A stretch of 64,000 nt of DNA, from NCBI GenBank assembly GCA_903821605.1, contig CAIJLZ010000017.1:62001-126000 (forward strand), written 5' to 3'. Position numbers and translations under genes: made by a program. Numbering within the stretch: position 1 is the first letter of the stretch; each line of letters begins with the position of its first letter. The notes under the pieces are model-generated. The model saw only the letters and a list, made by a program, of their open reading frames with translations. It did no database searches and was not told the origin of the DNA. Positions 53,191 to 63,268 of this stretch are shown here, in pieces. Source of the DNA: an uncultured Sphingomonadales bacterium (GTDB lineage: Bacteria; Pseudomonadota; Alphaproteobacteria; Sphingomonadales; Sphingomonadaceae).

Positions 53191-55575
53191 ATGAACAAGT
53201 TCTGCCAGTCGCCTGCACGCATGCTGATGACCAGCTTGATGGCGTCTACTGTGCTGGGTTTCGGTGGTGTGGCCTATGCGCAGGATGCCGCAGCGGGCGC
53301 TGCCGCTAGTGATAGCGGGGAAATCATCGTCACCGCCCAGAAGCGGAGCGAGAACATGCAGGCCGTGCCGATTGCGATTACCGCGATGGGCACCAAAAAG
53401 CTTGACGAACTGCAGGTGACCAAGTTTGAGGACTATGCGCGCTATCTGCCGAGCGTGTCCTATCAGACGGGCGGGCCGGGCAATGCCAAGGTCTATTTCC
53501 GTGGCGTCGCCAGCGGCGAGAACGCCAACCATTCAACATCCCAGCCGTCGGTCGGCATCTATCTGGATGAACAGCCGATCACCACCATTCAGGGTGCGCT
53601 TGATGTGCATGTCTATGACATTGCTCGGGTCGAGGCGCTGGCCGGTCCGCAGGGCACGCTTTATGGCGCTTCGTCCGAAGCCGGGACGATCAAGATCATC
53701 ACCAACAAGCCCGATCTTGATAGCTTTTATGGCGCTATCGATGTCGAGGGCAATACGGTGGCCAAGGGTAGCCAGGGCTATGTGGCTGAGGGCTTCGTCA
53801 ACGTGCCGCTGTCCGAAAAGGCCGCGCTGCGCGTCGTGGGTTGGGCCAAGCGCGATGCGGGCTACATCGACAACATCGCAGGGAGCCAGACTTTCCCATC
53901 GGCCGGCTTCACGATGGATAATAACTCTTTAGCCAAGAAGGATTATAACGACGTTGACACCTTTGGTGGTCGTGCGGCGTTGAAGATCGATCTGGACGAC
54001 AATTGGACGGTCACGCCGCAGTTGATGGGCCAGACCCAGAAGTCCCATGGCAGTTTTGGCGTCGAAAGTGGTCTGGGTGATCTGCAGACGATGCAGTTCA
54101 ATCCCGAATGGACCAAGGACAAATGGCTTCAGGCGGCGCTGACGATTGAGGGCAAGATCGGTAGCTGGGATCTCACCTATGCGGGTGCCTATCTTAAGCG
54201 TAGAGTGACCGCTGCATCGGACTATTCCGATTACAGCTATTTCTACGACGCAGTTGTCACCGACAATAACGGCGATAACGTCAACCCGAACCAGTATATC
54301 GACAGCATCGATCGCTTTTCGAAGCAGAGCCACGAACTGCGCATCGCCAGCCCGAGCAGCGAACGGGTGCGCGTGATCGGCGGCCTGTTCTATCAGCGGC
54401 AAAGCCACAATATCGAACAAAATTACATCATCGATGGTATCGCCGACAGCATCACCGTGCCGGGCACGGCCAGTGATATCTGGTTTACCAAGCAGCAGCG
54501 CGTTGACCGCGATTTTGCGATTTTCGGCGAATTGTCGTTCGACCTGACAGACAAGCTGACGGTCACGGGCGGTGGGCGCTATTATAAATATGACAACTCG
54601 CTTGAAGGCTTTTTCGGTTATAGTGCAGGCTTTTCCGATGGCACTGGCGAAGCGGCCTGCTTCGCGCCGAGTCAGGTGGCGGGATCGCCCTGCACCAATG
54701 TCGACAAGCGCACCAAGGGCAATGGCTTTCTGTACAAGGGCAATATCACCTATCGCGTCACCGACGATGCGATGGTCTATGCCACGGTGTCCAAGGGCTA
54801 TCGTCCGGGCGGCGTGAACCGCCGTGGGACGCTGGATCCGTACAAGCCGGACTTCATCGTCAATTATGAAGTCGGCTTCAAGACAAGCTGGTTTGACCGC
54901 AAGCTGCGGATCAACGGCGCGGCCTATCAGCTGGATTGGTCGGATCTGCAATTGTCGTTCCTGGGCGCCAATGGCCTGTCCGAGGTGCGCAACGCGGGTG
55001 AAGCTCGCATTCGCGGCTTCGAGGGTGACATCAGCCTGCGTCCGGTCCCGGGCCTGACCTTGTCGGGTGGTTTCTCCTATAATGATGCCAAGATCACCCG
55101 CAATTTCTGTGCGATTGCCAACCCGGCCTATGATTGCAGCTATGATCCGGGCGATGGCCGCGAGAATGCGTTGCTGGCCCCGGCGGGGACGCGCCTGCCG
55201 GTCACCGCGAAGTTCAAGGGCAATCTGCTCGCGCGCTATGAATTCCCGCTGGGCGGCTGGAATGCGCATGTGCAGGGCGCGATGATCCACGAAGGGGCGC
55301 GGGCAACCGATTTGCGGCTCTACGAAGGCGGGATCAAGGGCGTGTTGCCCAGCTATGAAAGCTTCGACTTCTCGTTCGGCCTGAAGAAGGATCCGTTCTC
55401 GGTGGAACTGTTCGCCATCAACGCCTTTGACAAGCGCGGCTACAGCACGATTGGCATTCAGTGCACCGAAAGCGTCTGCGGTGATCCGGATGGCGTGACC
55501 GATATTGGGCCGAAGCTGTATCGCACCCCGGTGCAGCCGCGCACCATCGGGCTGCGGGTTGGATATAAATTCTGA
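53191..55575 (+). CDS. TonB-dependent outer-membrane receptor
   Basis: 794 residues: a signal peptide (ends VAYAQ), then plug domain GEIIVTAQKRSENMQAVPIAI, RVEALAGPQGTLYGASSEAGTIKI, and a 22-strand barrel ending in RVGYKF with terminal phenylalanine. AAGGGG precedes the ATG. It imports an unidentified substrate. A hairpin terminator follows. Divergent from the TPR-sulfotransferase, beside an amino-acid permease and a catabolic operon that could process the imported compound. Confidence 0.93.
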   Translation: MNKFCQSPARMLMTSLMASTVLGFGGVAYAQDAAAGAAASDSGEIIVTAQKRSENMQAVPIAITAMGTKKLDELQVTKFEDYARYLPSVSYQTGGPGNAKVYFRGVASGENANHSTSQPSVGIYLDEQPITTIQGALDVHVYDIARVEALAGPQGTLYGASSEAGTIKIITNKPDLDSFYGAIDVEGNTVAKGSQGYVAEGFVNVPLSEKAALRVVGWAKRDAGYIDNIAGSQTFPSAGFTMDNNSLAKKDYNDVDTFGGRAALKIDLDDNWTVTPQLMGQTQKSHGSFGVESGLGDLQTMQFNPEWTKDKWLQAALTIEGKIGSWDLTYAGAYLKRRVTAASDYSDYSYFYDAVVTDNNGDNVNPNQYIDSIDRFSKQSHELRIASPSSERVRVIGGLFYQRQSHNIEQNYIIDGIADSITVPGTASDIWFTKQQRVDRDFAIFGELSFDLTDKLTVTGGGRYYKYDNSLEGFFGYSAGFSDGTGEAACFAPSQVAGSPCTNVDKRTKGNGFLYKGNITYRVTDDAMVYATVSKGYRPGGVNRRGTLDPYKPDFIVNYEVGFKTSWFDRKLRINGAAYQLDWSDLQLSFLGANGLSEVRNAGEARIRGFEGDISLRPVPGLTLSGGFSYNDAKITRNFCAIANPAYDCSYDPGDGRENALLAPAGTRLPVTAKFKGNLLARYEFPLGGWNAHVQGAMIHEGARATDLRLYEGGIKGVLPSYESFDFSFGLKKDPFSVELFAINAFDKRGYSTIGIQCTESVCGDPDGVTDIGPKLYRTPVQPRTIGLRVGYKF

Positions 55576-55592
55576 TCCGGTGTTTTCCATCT

Positions 55593-55622
55593 GACGGGGC
55601 GCGCGCATGGGGGCGCCCCGTC
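55593..55622 (+). terminator. Hairpin after the TonB receptor gene
   Basis: A perfect 10-bp stem (GACGGGGCGC/GCGCCCCGTC) with a 10-base loop lies 17 bases after the receptor stop. No T-tract follows. Confidence 0.6.
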
Positions 55623-55639
55623 ATCATGGGCCCCTGTTG

Positions 55640-56932
55640 ATGGGGGCCACCCGTCCGGTTCGCCATATCCGTCCGCTTGGGCTGGTGGCGACGATTGCCT
55701 TGGTCATGGGTAATATGATCGGCTCAGGCGTGTTCCTGTTGCCGGCAACACTCGCGCCTTATGGCTGGAATGGGGTTGCCGGTTGGCTGGTGACGATTGG
55801 CGGGGCGCTGATCCTTGCCCGCTTGTTCGCGCGAATGGCGGCGACCCGACCGGATGCGGAAGGGCCGGTCGAAGTGATCGGACAGGCCTTTGGGCCGGGC
55901 ATCGGTTTCATGATCGGGTGGAGCTATTGGGTCTCGATCTGGACAGCCAATGCCGCGATTGCGATTGCCGCGATCAGCTATCTTTCTCCCTTCTTCCCGG
56001 CCTTGGCGCAGCAGCGCGGCCTAGCCGTGGCGGCGGCGCTCGGCTTGTTGTGGTTGATGACCTTGCTCAATCTGCGCGGCGCGCGCACGGCGGGACAGTT
56101 CCAATTCTGGACCTTGTTGCTGAAGCTGGTGCCCTTGTTGGTGGTGATGGTGCTGGTCGGTTTGATCCTTGTCCGGGGGGATGCGGTGGCGGTCGCGCCA
56201 TGGCCGGCGGGCGGGCTTGATTTTGGCAGCGTCAATGCGGCTGGGACGCTAACCTTATGGGCCTTGCTTGGGCTGGAGGCGGCAAGCGTCGGGTCCGATA
56301 AGGTGGCCAATCCCGCCCGCACGATTCCGCGCGCTACGATGATCGGGACACTGGCGACCGGTTGCATTTATTTGGTCGTCTGTTCCGGCATTGCGTTGCT
56401 GTTGCCGCCTGCCATTGCCAGCCAGTCCAATGCGCCCTTTGCCGATTTCGTGCGGCTTTATTGGGCGGATGGACCCGCCCGTTGGGTCGCCGGTTTTGCC
56501 GCGATCAGCGCGATTGGGGCGTTGAATGGCTGGATTTTGCTGCAAGGTGAGATTCCGCTGGCGATGGCGCGCTTGGGCCGGTTGCCGCGTTGGATGGGGC
56601 AAACCGTCGGGCCGCAAGAGACGCCGGTCCGTGCCATTGTGCTGTCCAGCCTCTGCGCCAGCCTGTTGTTGCTCGCCAACAGCTTGCGGACGATGGTCAA
56701 TATTTTTGAACTGATGGCGCTGCTTTCAACCGCTGCGACCTTGTGGCTTTATCTTGCCTGCGCGGCGTCGGCGGTGCGGCTCCGCCTCGCGGTGACGACC
56801 GGCGTGATTGGCATGGGCTATGCGCTTTGGACCTTATGGGGGGCGGGGCTTGCCACCAGCGGTGCCAGCCTGATCCTGATGATCAGCGGGCTACCGCTAT
56901 ATTATTGGGCGCGGCGGCGTTCAGCCCCATAG
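55640..56932 (+). CDS. APC-family amino-acid permease
   Basis: 430 residues with about 12 membrane helices. TM1 contains the substrate-binding loop GNMIGSGVFLLPATL and TM6 the segment LTLWALLGLEAASVGSDKVANPARTIPRA, as in arginine/agmatine and ornithine/lysine transporters. The start ATG 55640 lacks a strong Shine-Dalgarno site; TTG 55637 is an alternative. Lysine transport would suit the nearby kam operon but is not shown. Confidence 0.88.
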   Translation: MGATRPVRHIRPLGLVATIALVMGNMIGSGVFLLPATLAPYGWNGVAGWLVTIGGALILARLFARMAATRPDAEGPVEVIGQAFGPGIGFMIGWSYWVSIWTANAAIAIAAISYLSPFFPALAQQRGLAVAAALGLLWLMTLLNLRGARTAGQFQFWTLLLKLVPLLVVMVLVGLILVRGDAVAVAPWPAGGLDFGSVNAAGTLTLWALLGLEAASVGSDKVANPARTIPRATMIGTLATGCIYLVVCSGIALLLPPAIASQSNAPFADFVRLYWADGPARWVAGFAAISAIGALNGWILLQGEIPLAMARLGRLPRWMGQTVGPQETPVRAIVLSSLCASLLLLANSLRTMVNIFELMALLSTAATLWLYLACAASAVRLRLAVTTGVIGMGYALWTLWGAGLATSGASLILMISGLPLYYWARRRSAP

Positions 56933-58525
56933 CCGGTTATACCAGCGCCGGTCGGCCAGCACCTCATGCGCCGCATTATGGCCCGGCGCACCGGTGACAC
57001 CACCGCCCGGATGGGTGCCCGCGCCACACATGTACAGCCCCTTTAACGGCCCGCGATAGCTGCCATGGCCCAACACCGGGCGCGCGGCCCATAGTTGATC
57101 AAGCGACATATTGCCGTGCATGATATCGCCGCCCATCAGCCCGAATTTCCGCTCCAGCCCCAAGGGGGAGAGGATCATCGTGCCTAGCACGCTTTGCCGG
57201 AAGCCGGGGGCATAACGCTCGACGGTGTCGATGATCGTATCGGCGGCGGCTTGTTCATGATCGTCCCAGTTCCGGCCATCGGGCAGTTGCGGGGCGAATT
57301 GCTGGCAGAACAGGCTGGCGACATGCATGCCCGGCGGGGCGAGGCTGTCATCGACGGTCGACGGGATCAGCATTTCGACAATCGGGGCCTTGGACCAGCC
57401 ATGGAGTTTCGCATCGGTAAAGGCGCGGTCCATATAATCGAGCGTCGGCGCAATGATGATGCCCGATTGATGATGTTCGCCCGGTTCGGGCAGGCAGGTG
57501 AAACGCGGCAATTCGGATAGGGCGACATTCATCCGGAACGTGCCCGAGCCCGCCTTGAATGATTGCATCCGCCGGGCAAAATCTGCCGGCAGGTCGCCAT
57601 CGGCGAACATCCGATCATAGAGCAGCTTCGGCCCGACATTGGCGATGACCCGGGGCGCGGCGATTTCCTCACCCGATACGAGGCGGACACCCGCGACCTT
57701 GCCGCCATCGACCAGCACCTTGTCGACCGGGCTTTCAAGGCTGATCTCGACGCCGGCGGCCACGCATACCTTGGCCATGATTTGCGTGATGTTGCCCATG
57801 CCGCCGACACTATGGCCCCATGCGCCCTTTTTGCCATTCACCTCGCCAAAGACATGGTGCAGCAAGACATAGGCCGATCCCGGCGTGTCGGGGCTGGCAT
57901 AATTGCCGACCACCGCGTCAAAGCCGAAGGCAGCCTTGACCGCCTCGCTTTCGAACCAGCCGTCAAGGAAGGTACGAGCGCTTTTGGTGAACAGGTCGAG
58001 CACGTCGCGCTGTTGCTCAATCGAGAGCCGGGCGAGTTGCCGCCCCTGTCGCGCCCCATCGATCAGCGTGCGCAGGCCATCACCGACATTGGGCGGCGAC
58101 TGCAAGGCAAGGCCGCGCAGCACTTCGGCGACATTTTCCAGCGCCTCATAATAAGCGGGCAGCCGTTCCGCATCGCGCGTCGAGAAGCGCCGGAACTCTG
58201 CCTGGGTGCGTTCCAGCCCGCCACCAAGCTTGAGATAGCCGCCATCTTCCTGCGGCAGTAGATTGGAGATCGGCCGTTCGATCACGCGATAGCCATGATC
58301 GGCCAAGCGCATGTCGTTGATCACCTGCGGTTGCAGCAAGCTGACGGTGTAGCTGGCGACCGAATTGCGGAAACCGGGGTGGAATTCCTCGGTGACCGCC
58401 GCGCCGCCGACAATGTCGCGGCGTTCCAGAATGCGGACCTTGAGCCCCGCACGGGCGAGGTAAAACGCGCAGACCAATCCATTGTGCCCGCCGCCGATGA
58501 TCAGGGCGTCATATTGCTTGGTCAT
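56921..58525 (-). CDS. FAD-dependent oxidoreductase, phytoene desaturase/retinol saturase-like
   Basis: 534 residues. It opens with DALIIGGGHNGLVCAFYLARAGLKVRILERRDIVGGAAVTEEF and ends with LYMCGAGTHPGGGVTGAPGHNAA, both typical of the CrtI-like amine/phytoene oxidoreductase family. The start overlaps the Rieske gene stop (ATGA), so it is coupled to it. It might dehydrogenate the oxygenase's substrate or product. No carotenoid genes are near. Confidence 0.88.
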   Translation of the reverse strand: MTKQYDALIIGGGHNGLVCAFYLARAGLKVRILERRDIVGGAAVTEEFHPGFRNSVASYTVSLLQPQVINDMRLADHGYRVIERPISNLLPQEDGGYLKLGGGLERTQAEFRRFSTRDAERLPAYYEALENVAEVLRGLALQSPPNVGDGLRTLIDGARQGRQLARLSIEQQRDVLDLFTKSARTFLDGWFESEAVKAAFGFDAVVGNYASPDTPGSAYVLLHHVFGEVNGKKGAWGHSVGGMGNITQIMAKVCVAAGVEISLESPVDKVLVDGGKVAGVRLVSGEEIAAPRVIANVGPKLLYDRMFADGDLPADFARRMQSFKAGSGTFRMNVALSELPRFTCLPEPGEHHQSGIIIAPTLDYMDRAFTDAKLHGWSKAPIVEMLIPSTVDDSLAPPGMHVASLFCQQFAPQLPDGRNWDDHEQAAADTIIDTVERYAPGFRQSVLGTMILSPLGLERKFGLMGGDIMHGNMSLDQLWAARPVLGHGSYRGPLKGLYMCGAGTHPGGGVTGAPGHNAAHEVLADRRWYNRLWG

Positions 58526-59676
58526 GCGGTTAGGCTCCATCCGGGCAGGGGTCGTTGTGGGTTGCGGGCGGCGGGAATGCGCTCGCGCACTTTGGTGCAG
58601 AAATGGCGCAGGCAGGTTTCCTGCTCGCTCAACGGCCCTACCGAGAAGCTGCGCGAGGCCATGCCATCCTGCACCCGGTTGATCAACCAAGTGTCTTCGG
58701 TATTGACCTGCCGATTGATCCGCCAGTTCAGATAGCGCGCGGCCTTCATTTCACGCCGATCATCGGGCAGGGCATAAGCGATTTCGCGGATCAGCGTCTC
58801 GGTCGGCGAAATCGGCAGCCACTGCATGAAATCGACTTGATCGGGATAAATGTCGAACGCGACATTCGGCCACAGCTTGAAATAGGTCCACAGTCTTTGG
58901 CGCTCTGGCGGCAGATGCGGCACATGGGGCAGCAATTGCTGATAGGCACGTTCGGACGGGTTATCGGATGGGCGAGGCAAGATTTCGCCCCACATTTTGT
59001 CGACATGGGGCATCGCTTCGATGCCATAGCCATCGCCCATCAAGCGGCGCAATCCCGGATGGGCGACGGCGATGTGCAGGCCATCGGAATAATTATCGCC
59101 GACATTTTTCCAGTTCACCCGGCGCGGACGGAGCGTGACGCGGCCGAAGGGGCGCAGCTCTTCGAAGCGATAGGGTTCGATTTCTGGGGTATAGGGGGCC
59201 ATCATCTCGGCCACTGACGGGCCGCCATCATTTTCTAACCGGACGAAGATAAAGCCGAAAAACTGTTCCAGTTCGACCGGGGCCAGCCCGTGCTGGTCAA
59301 GTTCAAGGCCGGGATAGGTTGAGCGCAACGGCAGGCCCGATAAGCGCCCGTCGAGTTCATAGGTCCAGGCGTGATACGGGCAGACCAGCTTGCCGACACA
59401 GCCCGACGGCCCATCGACAATGCGCGCGCCGCGATGGCGGCAGACATTGGTGAAGGCGCGCAATTGGCCGTCCTTGCCGCGCACGACGATGACGCTTTCG
59501 CCAAGATAATCGAGCGTGTGATAATCGCCCGGTCTCGGCACATCGCTGATATGGCAGACGACCTGCCAACTGGGCCGAAAGATGCGGTCGCATTCGGTGC
59601 GGAAGAACTCCGGATCGTCATAGCACCAAGCGGGCAGGCTCCAGCCGTCCTGCGGATCATGCGCGGCGGTGGTCAT
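58522..59676 (-). CDS. Rieske non-haem iron oxygenase alpha subunit C
   Basis: 384 residues, Rieske motif C79-R-H81-X17-C99-P-Y-H102, and iron ligands H201 and H206 after the canonical bridging Asp198. The short length and style resemble quaternary-amine/N-demethylase oxygenases (GbcA, choline monooxygenase) rather than dihydroxylating dioxygenases. Between the M20 peptidase and FAD oxidoreductase genes, overlapping each by 4 bases. No reductase gene nearby. Confidence 0.9.
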   Translation of the reverse strand: MTTAAHDPQDGWSLPAWCYDDPEFFRTECDRIFRPSWQVVCHISDVPRPGDYHTLDYLGESVIVVRGKDGQLRAFTNVCRHRGARIVDGPSGCVGKLVCPYHAWTYELDGRLSGLPLRSTYPGLELDQHGLAPVELEQFFGFIFVRLENDGGPSVAEMMAPYTPEIEPYRFEELRPFGRVTLRPRRVNWKNVGDNYSDGLHIAVAHPGLRRLMGDGYGIEAMPHVDKMWGEILPRPSDNPSERAYQQLLPHVPHLPPERQRLWTYFKLWPNVAFDIYPDQVDFMQWLPISPTETLIREIAYALPDDRREMKAARYLNWRINRQVNTEDTWLINRVQDGMASRSFSVGPLSEQETCLRHFCTKVRERIPAARNPQRPLPGWSLTA

Positions 59677-61040
59677 TTCGAAAGATCGTGCAACAGGCTG
59701 TCCCAGTGCGCCAGCGCGCCCGGAATGGCGGCGACGGGCGCCCGTTCGTTCAGCCCGTGGCTGAAATCGTCAGACGACTTCATAAATAGACCGGCGACGC
59801 CATAACAGGGAATGCCATTGGCCCGGAAATAGACGCTATCGGTTGCGCCCGCGCTCATCGATGGGGCGATTTGCAAGCCGGGGAAGCGCGCGTGGACCGC
59901 CTTGGTCACTGCCTTCACCACATCTTTACGCAACGGGGAGGCGTCGCTGGCCACGGGCGCACCAAGGACCGTGAACTGAGCGGCGGGATCATTCACCACC
60001 CGGCGCAACTCATCCACCACCTGCGCGACCGGCACGCCCGGAAAGATGCGGCAGTTGATATTGACGGCCGCACGCTGCGGCAGCGCGTTTTGGGCGTGTC
60101 CGGCATTCGCCATGGTCGGCACGCAGGTCGTGCCAATCTGGCCGACATATTCGGGATCGGAGCGGATGGTGGCGACCGCCTCGGCATCCTGCGGGTTGCG
60201 CAGAAAGCGGTCGAGCGCCGCGCCGGTGGCACCGCCCACTTGTTTGGCGGCAATGGTGAGGGAAGCCTGTGTCAGTTCATTGAGCTGCGGGGCGAAGCGA
60301 TAGTTTTGCAGCCGGTCGAGCGCCGCCGATAGGCGGTAAATGGCGTTGTCCGCACCGGGGCGCGAGCTGTGACCGCCCGCATTGGTGAAGGCGATCTCGA
60401 TATCGGCATAGGTTTTTTCACCCGCCTGAAGATTATAATAATCCGGCTGGCCCTCTTCATTGAGCAGCCCGCCGCCACCGTCGCCATTCAGAATAAATTC
60501 GATGTCGCGATATTGATTTGCCAGCGTCTGGGTGGACGCCATGCTGGTTTCCTCATCGCCCGACAGGATCAGCAGGATCGAGCGTTCCGGCTTGAATCCG
60601 CGGTGCTTCAACTCGGCCAGTGCGGCGACCATCATCGCCACGTCGAACTTATTGTCGGCGGCCCCGCGCCCATAGATATAGCCATTTTCCTCAACCGGGA
60701 CGAATGGGTCGCGGGTCCAGTCCGCCGGATTGGCGGCCACCACATCCATATGACCCAGCATGGCAATCGGCTTCAGCTTGGGGTTGCGGCCCTGCAGCGT
60801 GGCCACCAGTGTCGCCGTCTCACCGACTGGGGTGATCTTGATGTCGCTTGCCGCGAAACCAGCGTCGCGCAGCACCTGCGCGAAATAGGCGGCAAGTTTC
60901 GGCACCTGTCCACGGCCTTCGACGGTCGGGATGGCGATCGAGTCTTTCAGGATGCGTTTCGCCGCGTCTGGGCTGGCAGGCGCGGCAACCGCCTGTGTTG
61001 CCAGCAAGAGGGACAGAATTCCGGCGGCATATGTCTTCAT
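59673..61040 (-). CDS. Secreted M20-family metallopeptidase
   Basis: 455 residues with a signal peptide (LLLATQAVAAPA). The zinc and catalytic residues of M20 are in MLGHMDVVAA, YGRGAADNKFDVAM and LSGDEETS, with a dimerisation domain around residues 220-330. GGGAG precedes the ATG. It hydrolyses peptide or N-acyl amino-acid bonds in the periplasm. First gene of a fully overlapping operon with the Rieske and FAD genes, so it probably frees their substrate. Confidence 0.9.
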   Translation of the reverse strand: MKTYAAGILSLLLATQAVAAPASPDAAKRILKDSIAIPTVEGRGQVPKLAAYFAQVLRDAGFAASDIKITPVGETATLVATLQGRNPKLKPIAMLGHMDVVAANPADWTRDPFVPVEENGYIYGRGAADNKFDVAMMVAALAELKHRGFKPERSILLILSGDEETSMASTQTLANQYRDIEFILNGDGGGGLLNEEGQPDYYNLQAGEKTYADIEIAFTNAGGHSSRPGADNAIYRLSAALDRLQNYRFAPQLNELTQASLTIAAKQVGGATGAALDRFLRNPQDAEAVATIRSDPEYVGQIGTTCVPTMANAGHAQNALPQRAAVNINCRIFPGVPVAQVVDELRRVVNDPAAQFTVLGAPVASDASPLRKDVVKAVTKAVHARFPGLQIAPSMSAGATDSVYFRANGIPCYGVAGLFMKSSDDFSHGLNERAPVAAIPGALAHWDSLLHDLSK

Positions 61041-61221
61041 CGCAACGCTCCCAAGGCGGGCACCAGCCCTGACATCTTCAAGATAATCAGGAGCCTAGTC
61101 AGAATATATGGCGGATACAACCGCGATCAGCACCGCTCCGGCAGGGGATCGGTCGACATGCAACCGGCGTGGCCGCACTTTATTCTAGAGGAATTGCGGC
61201 CAAGCGCTATGATGCGTTCCT

Positions 61222-61977
61222 ATGGCTGAAGCTGACCTTCCGAAGCGCAAAAAATATTCCAGCCCGAGCATGACCGAGCGCCGTCAGCGGATCATTGACC
61301 GCGCCCATGTGATTCTCGGTTTGGGCGGGGAAAGCGCGCTGACCATCGAACGGTTGAGCCGCGAGGCGGAGGTTGCACCGCGCACGATTTACCGCCTGTT
61401 CAATGACAAGGAGGGCGTGATTCTTGCCACCGTCACGGAGCGGTTTCAGGAAGTCCGCAACCATATCGCCGCGCGCAAGGTCGACTATTGCATCGAAAAT
61501 GTGTTTGCCGAGCTTGACTGGATGGTGAGCGAGATGCGGCGCGATCTGGAATATGGCCTGATCGTGGTCGGCTTTTTCTTCTCCCAAAATCCGCGCAAAG
61601 AGGCGATCCGCGAATTGGGTTCGGTCGCCTATAACCGTTTCCGCAACTGGATGGATCGTGAAATTCGGGCGGGCCATACGGTCAAGGATCTCGACCTCGA
61701 ACAACTGGCGCAAGAACATGTATCCAACGAATATGTGGTCTATCATCGTTGGGCGGCGGGCCTGGTTGATGACGAGCGGTGCAAGCTTGAATTGCACGCG
61801 GCCTTTCTGAAAAGCGCCATCCTCGTGCTCGCCGAACCGACACGGTCGGCCTATGTGGGCTTGTTGGCGGATATTCAGCGCGGGTTGGGTCTAAGCGCCA
61901 TTGGCGCGGCGGCGTCCACCAATCGGCGTCAGCGGGATGCAGGTGAAGATTTCAATGGCCGGACCGACAACGCCTGA
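61222..61977 (+). CDS. TetR family transcriptional regulator
   Basis: 251 residues; helix-turn-helix at ~20-65 (TIERLSREAEVAPRTIYRLFNDKEGVI). It is divergent from the M20 operon with a 181-bp gap, so it is the best candidate to control it. It converges on the lipoyl protein gene. No strong Shine-Dalgarno site before ATG 61222. Confidence 0.85.
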   Translation: MAEADLPKRKKYSSPSMTERRQRIIDRAHVILGLGGESALTIERLSREAEVAPRTIYRLFNDKEGVILATVTERFQEVRNHIAARKVDYCIENVFAELDWMVSEMRRDLEYGLIVVGFFFSQNPRKEAIRELGSVAYNRFRNWMDREIRAGHTVKDLDLEQLAQEHVSNEYVVYHRWAAGLVDDERCKLELHAAFLKSAILVLAEPTRSAYVGLLADIQRGLGLSAIGAAASTNRRQRDAGEDFNGRTDNA

Positions 61978-62007
61978 AGCATTGCCAACCCGGCCATTGC
62001 GATCAAC

Positions 62008-62247
62008 TCAGGTCCGGATGGTCGCGATATGCGCCCGGACATCAACGGTTTCACCTTCTTCGGCAAGGATTTCGGTCAATGTCCCCGCAACGGGCGACGG
62101 GACCTCGACCGTGGTCTTGGCGGCTTCAATCTCGACCAGCAGATCACCTTCGGCGATGCTATCGCCAACGGCTTTCATCCAGCGGACGATTTCCGCATCC
62201 TGCATGCCCATGCCATATTGGGGCAGCAACACCTTGTAATCAGACAT
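62008..62247 (-). CDS. Stand-alone lipoyl-domain protein
   Basis: 79 residues consisting only of a biotinyl/lipoyl domain, with the lipoylation site in VEIEAAKTTVEV. GGAGA precedes the ATG. Third gene after E1 alpha and E1 beta. It carries no E1-binding or acyltransferase region, so an E2 core must be encoded elsewhere or be absent. Confidence 0.88.
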   Translation of the reverse strand: MSDYKVLLPQYGMGMQDAEIVRWMKAVGDSIAEGDLLVEIEAAKTTVEVPSPVAGTLTEILAEEGETVDVRAHIATIRT

Positions 62248-62259
62248 TCAATTTCTCCA

Positions 62260-63252
62260 TTAGGCATCAACAGCGGGGCGGCCAGTAACCAGCTTATGCG
62301 CCGCCGCCATGATACGGTCCACGGTTGGGTAAAGCGACTTTTCGATCAGCGGCGAGAAGGGCATATGGGTCTGGGCGGTGGTCACCCGCAGCACCGGGGC
62401 GCGTAGCGCGTCGAACGCCTGTTCCACGATGGTGGCCGAGATTTCACTGGCGGCGCTGCACACTTGATGTGCTGGATCGACGATGATCGCCCGACCGGTC
62501 TTGCGGACCGATTGCAGGATCAGCGGCATGTCGAGCGGCGCCAAGGTGCGCGGATCGACGACTTCTGCCGAAATGCCCTGTGCGGCCAGTTGCTTGGCGG
62601 CTTTGAGCGCCAGTTGGACTGCACCGGCGACGCCAATGATCGACACATCGCTGCCTTCGCGCTTGATGTCGCCCTTGCCGAGCGGGATGATGAAGTCCGG
62701 AGCATCCGGCAGTTCATCCTTGGAGGTCCAGCAAGTGCTGTCTTCAAAGCACATGACCGGATCATTCTCACGGATCGCGGCCTTGAGCAGGCCCTTCATG
62801 TCATAGGCCGTTGACGGCGCGATGATCTTCAGCCCCGGCATGTTCATGAACATCGGATAGGGCCGGTCGCTGTGCTGCGCGGCGTTGGAATTGCCGTAGA
62901 ACATGCACGAGCGGATCACGAGCGGGAGTTGGGCCTGACCGCCATAGATATAACGCGACTTGGCGATGATGCTGATGATCTGGTCCATCGCCGGATAGAG
63001 GAAGGATGATAAGGTCGTGTCGATGATCGGGCGCATGCCGACCATCGCCGCACCCGCACCGGCCCCCATAAAACCATTTTCCGAAATCGGTGTGTCACGC
63101 ACCCGTTCCGTGCCGAACAGTTCGACAAAGCCGGTGGTGGTCCCAAATACGTTACAGACAATGTCTTCACCCATGATGAACACGCGGTTGTCGCGCATCA
63201 TTTCTTCCTGCTGGGCTAGACGGATGGCGTCGAGATATGTTGCCTTTGCCAT
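62260..63252 (-). CDS. 2-oxoacid dehydrogenase E1 beta subunit (AcoB/PdhB-like)
   Basis: 330 residues with E1-beta signatures: VFIMGEDIVCNVFGTTTGF, RVRDTPISENGFMGAGAGAAMVGMRPI, and APSTAYDMKGLLKAAIRENDPV. Start ATG 63252 follows GGAG. It forms a TPP-dependent heterotetramer with the E1 alpha encoded 16 bp upstream. Acetoin, pyruvate and branched-chain substrates cannot be told apart by eye. Confidence 0.9.
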   Translation of the reverse strand: MAKATYLDAIRLAQQEEMMRDNRVFIMGEDIVCNVFGTTTGFVELFGTERVRDTPISENGFMGAGAGAAMVGMRPIIDTTLSSFLYPAMDQIISIIAKSRYIYGGQAQLPLVIRSCMFYGNSNAAQHSDRPYPMFMNMPGLKIIAPSTAYDMKGLLKAAIRENDPVMCFEDSTCWTSKDELPDAPDFIIPLGKGDIKREGSDVSIIGVAGAVQLALKAAKQLAAQGISAEVVDPRTLAPLDMPLILQSVRKTGRAIIVDPAHQVCSAASEISATIVEQAFDALRAPVLRVTTAQTHMPFSPLIEKSLYPTVDRIMAAAHKLVTGRPAVDA

Positions 63253-63268
63253 GTGATGATGCTCCGGC

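Noticed and set aside
53929-55608. Antisense frame of 559 codons opposite the TonB receptor
   Set aside because: The sense frame has signal peptide, plug and barrel; the antisense protein looks like a shadow.
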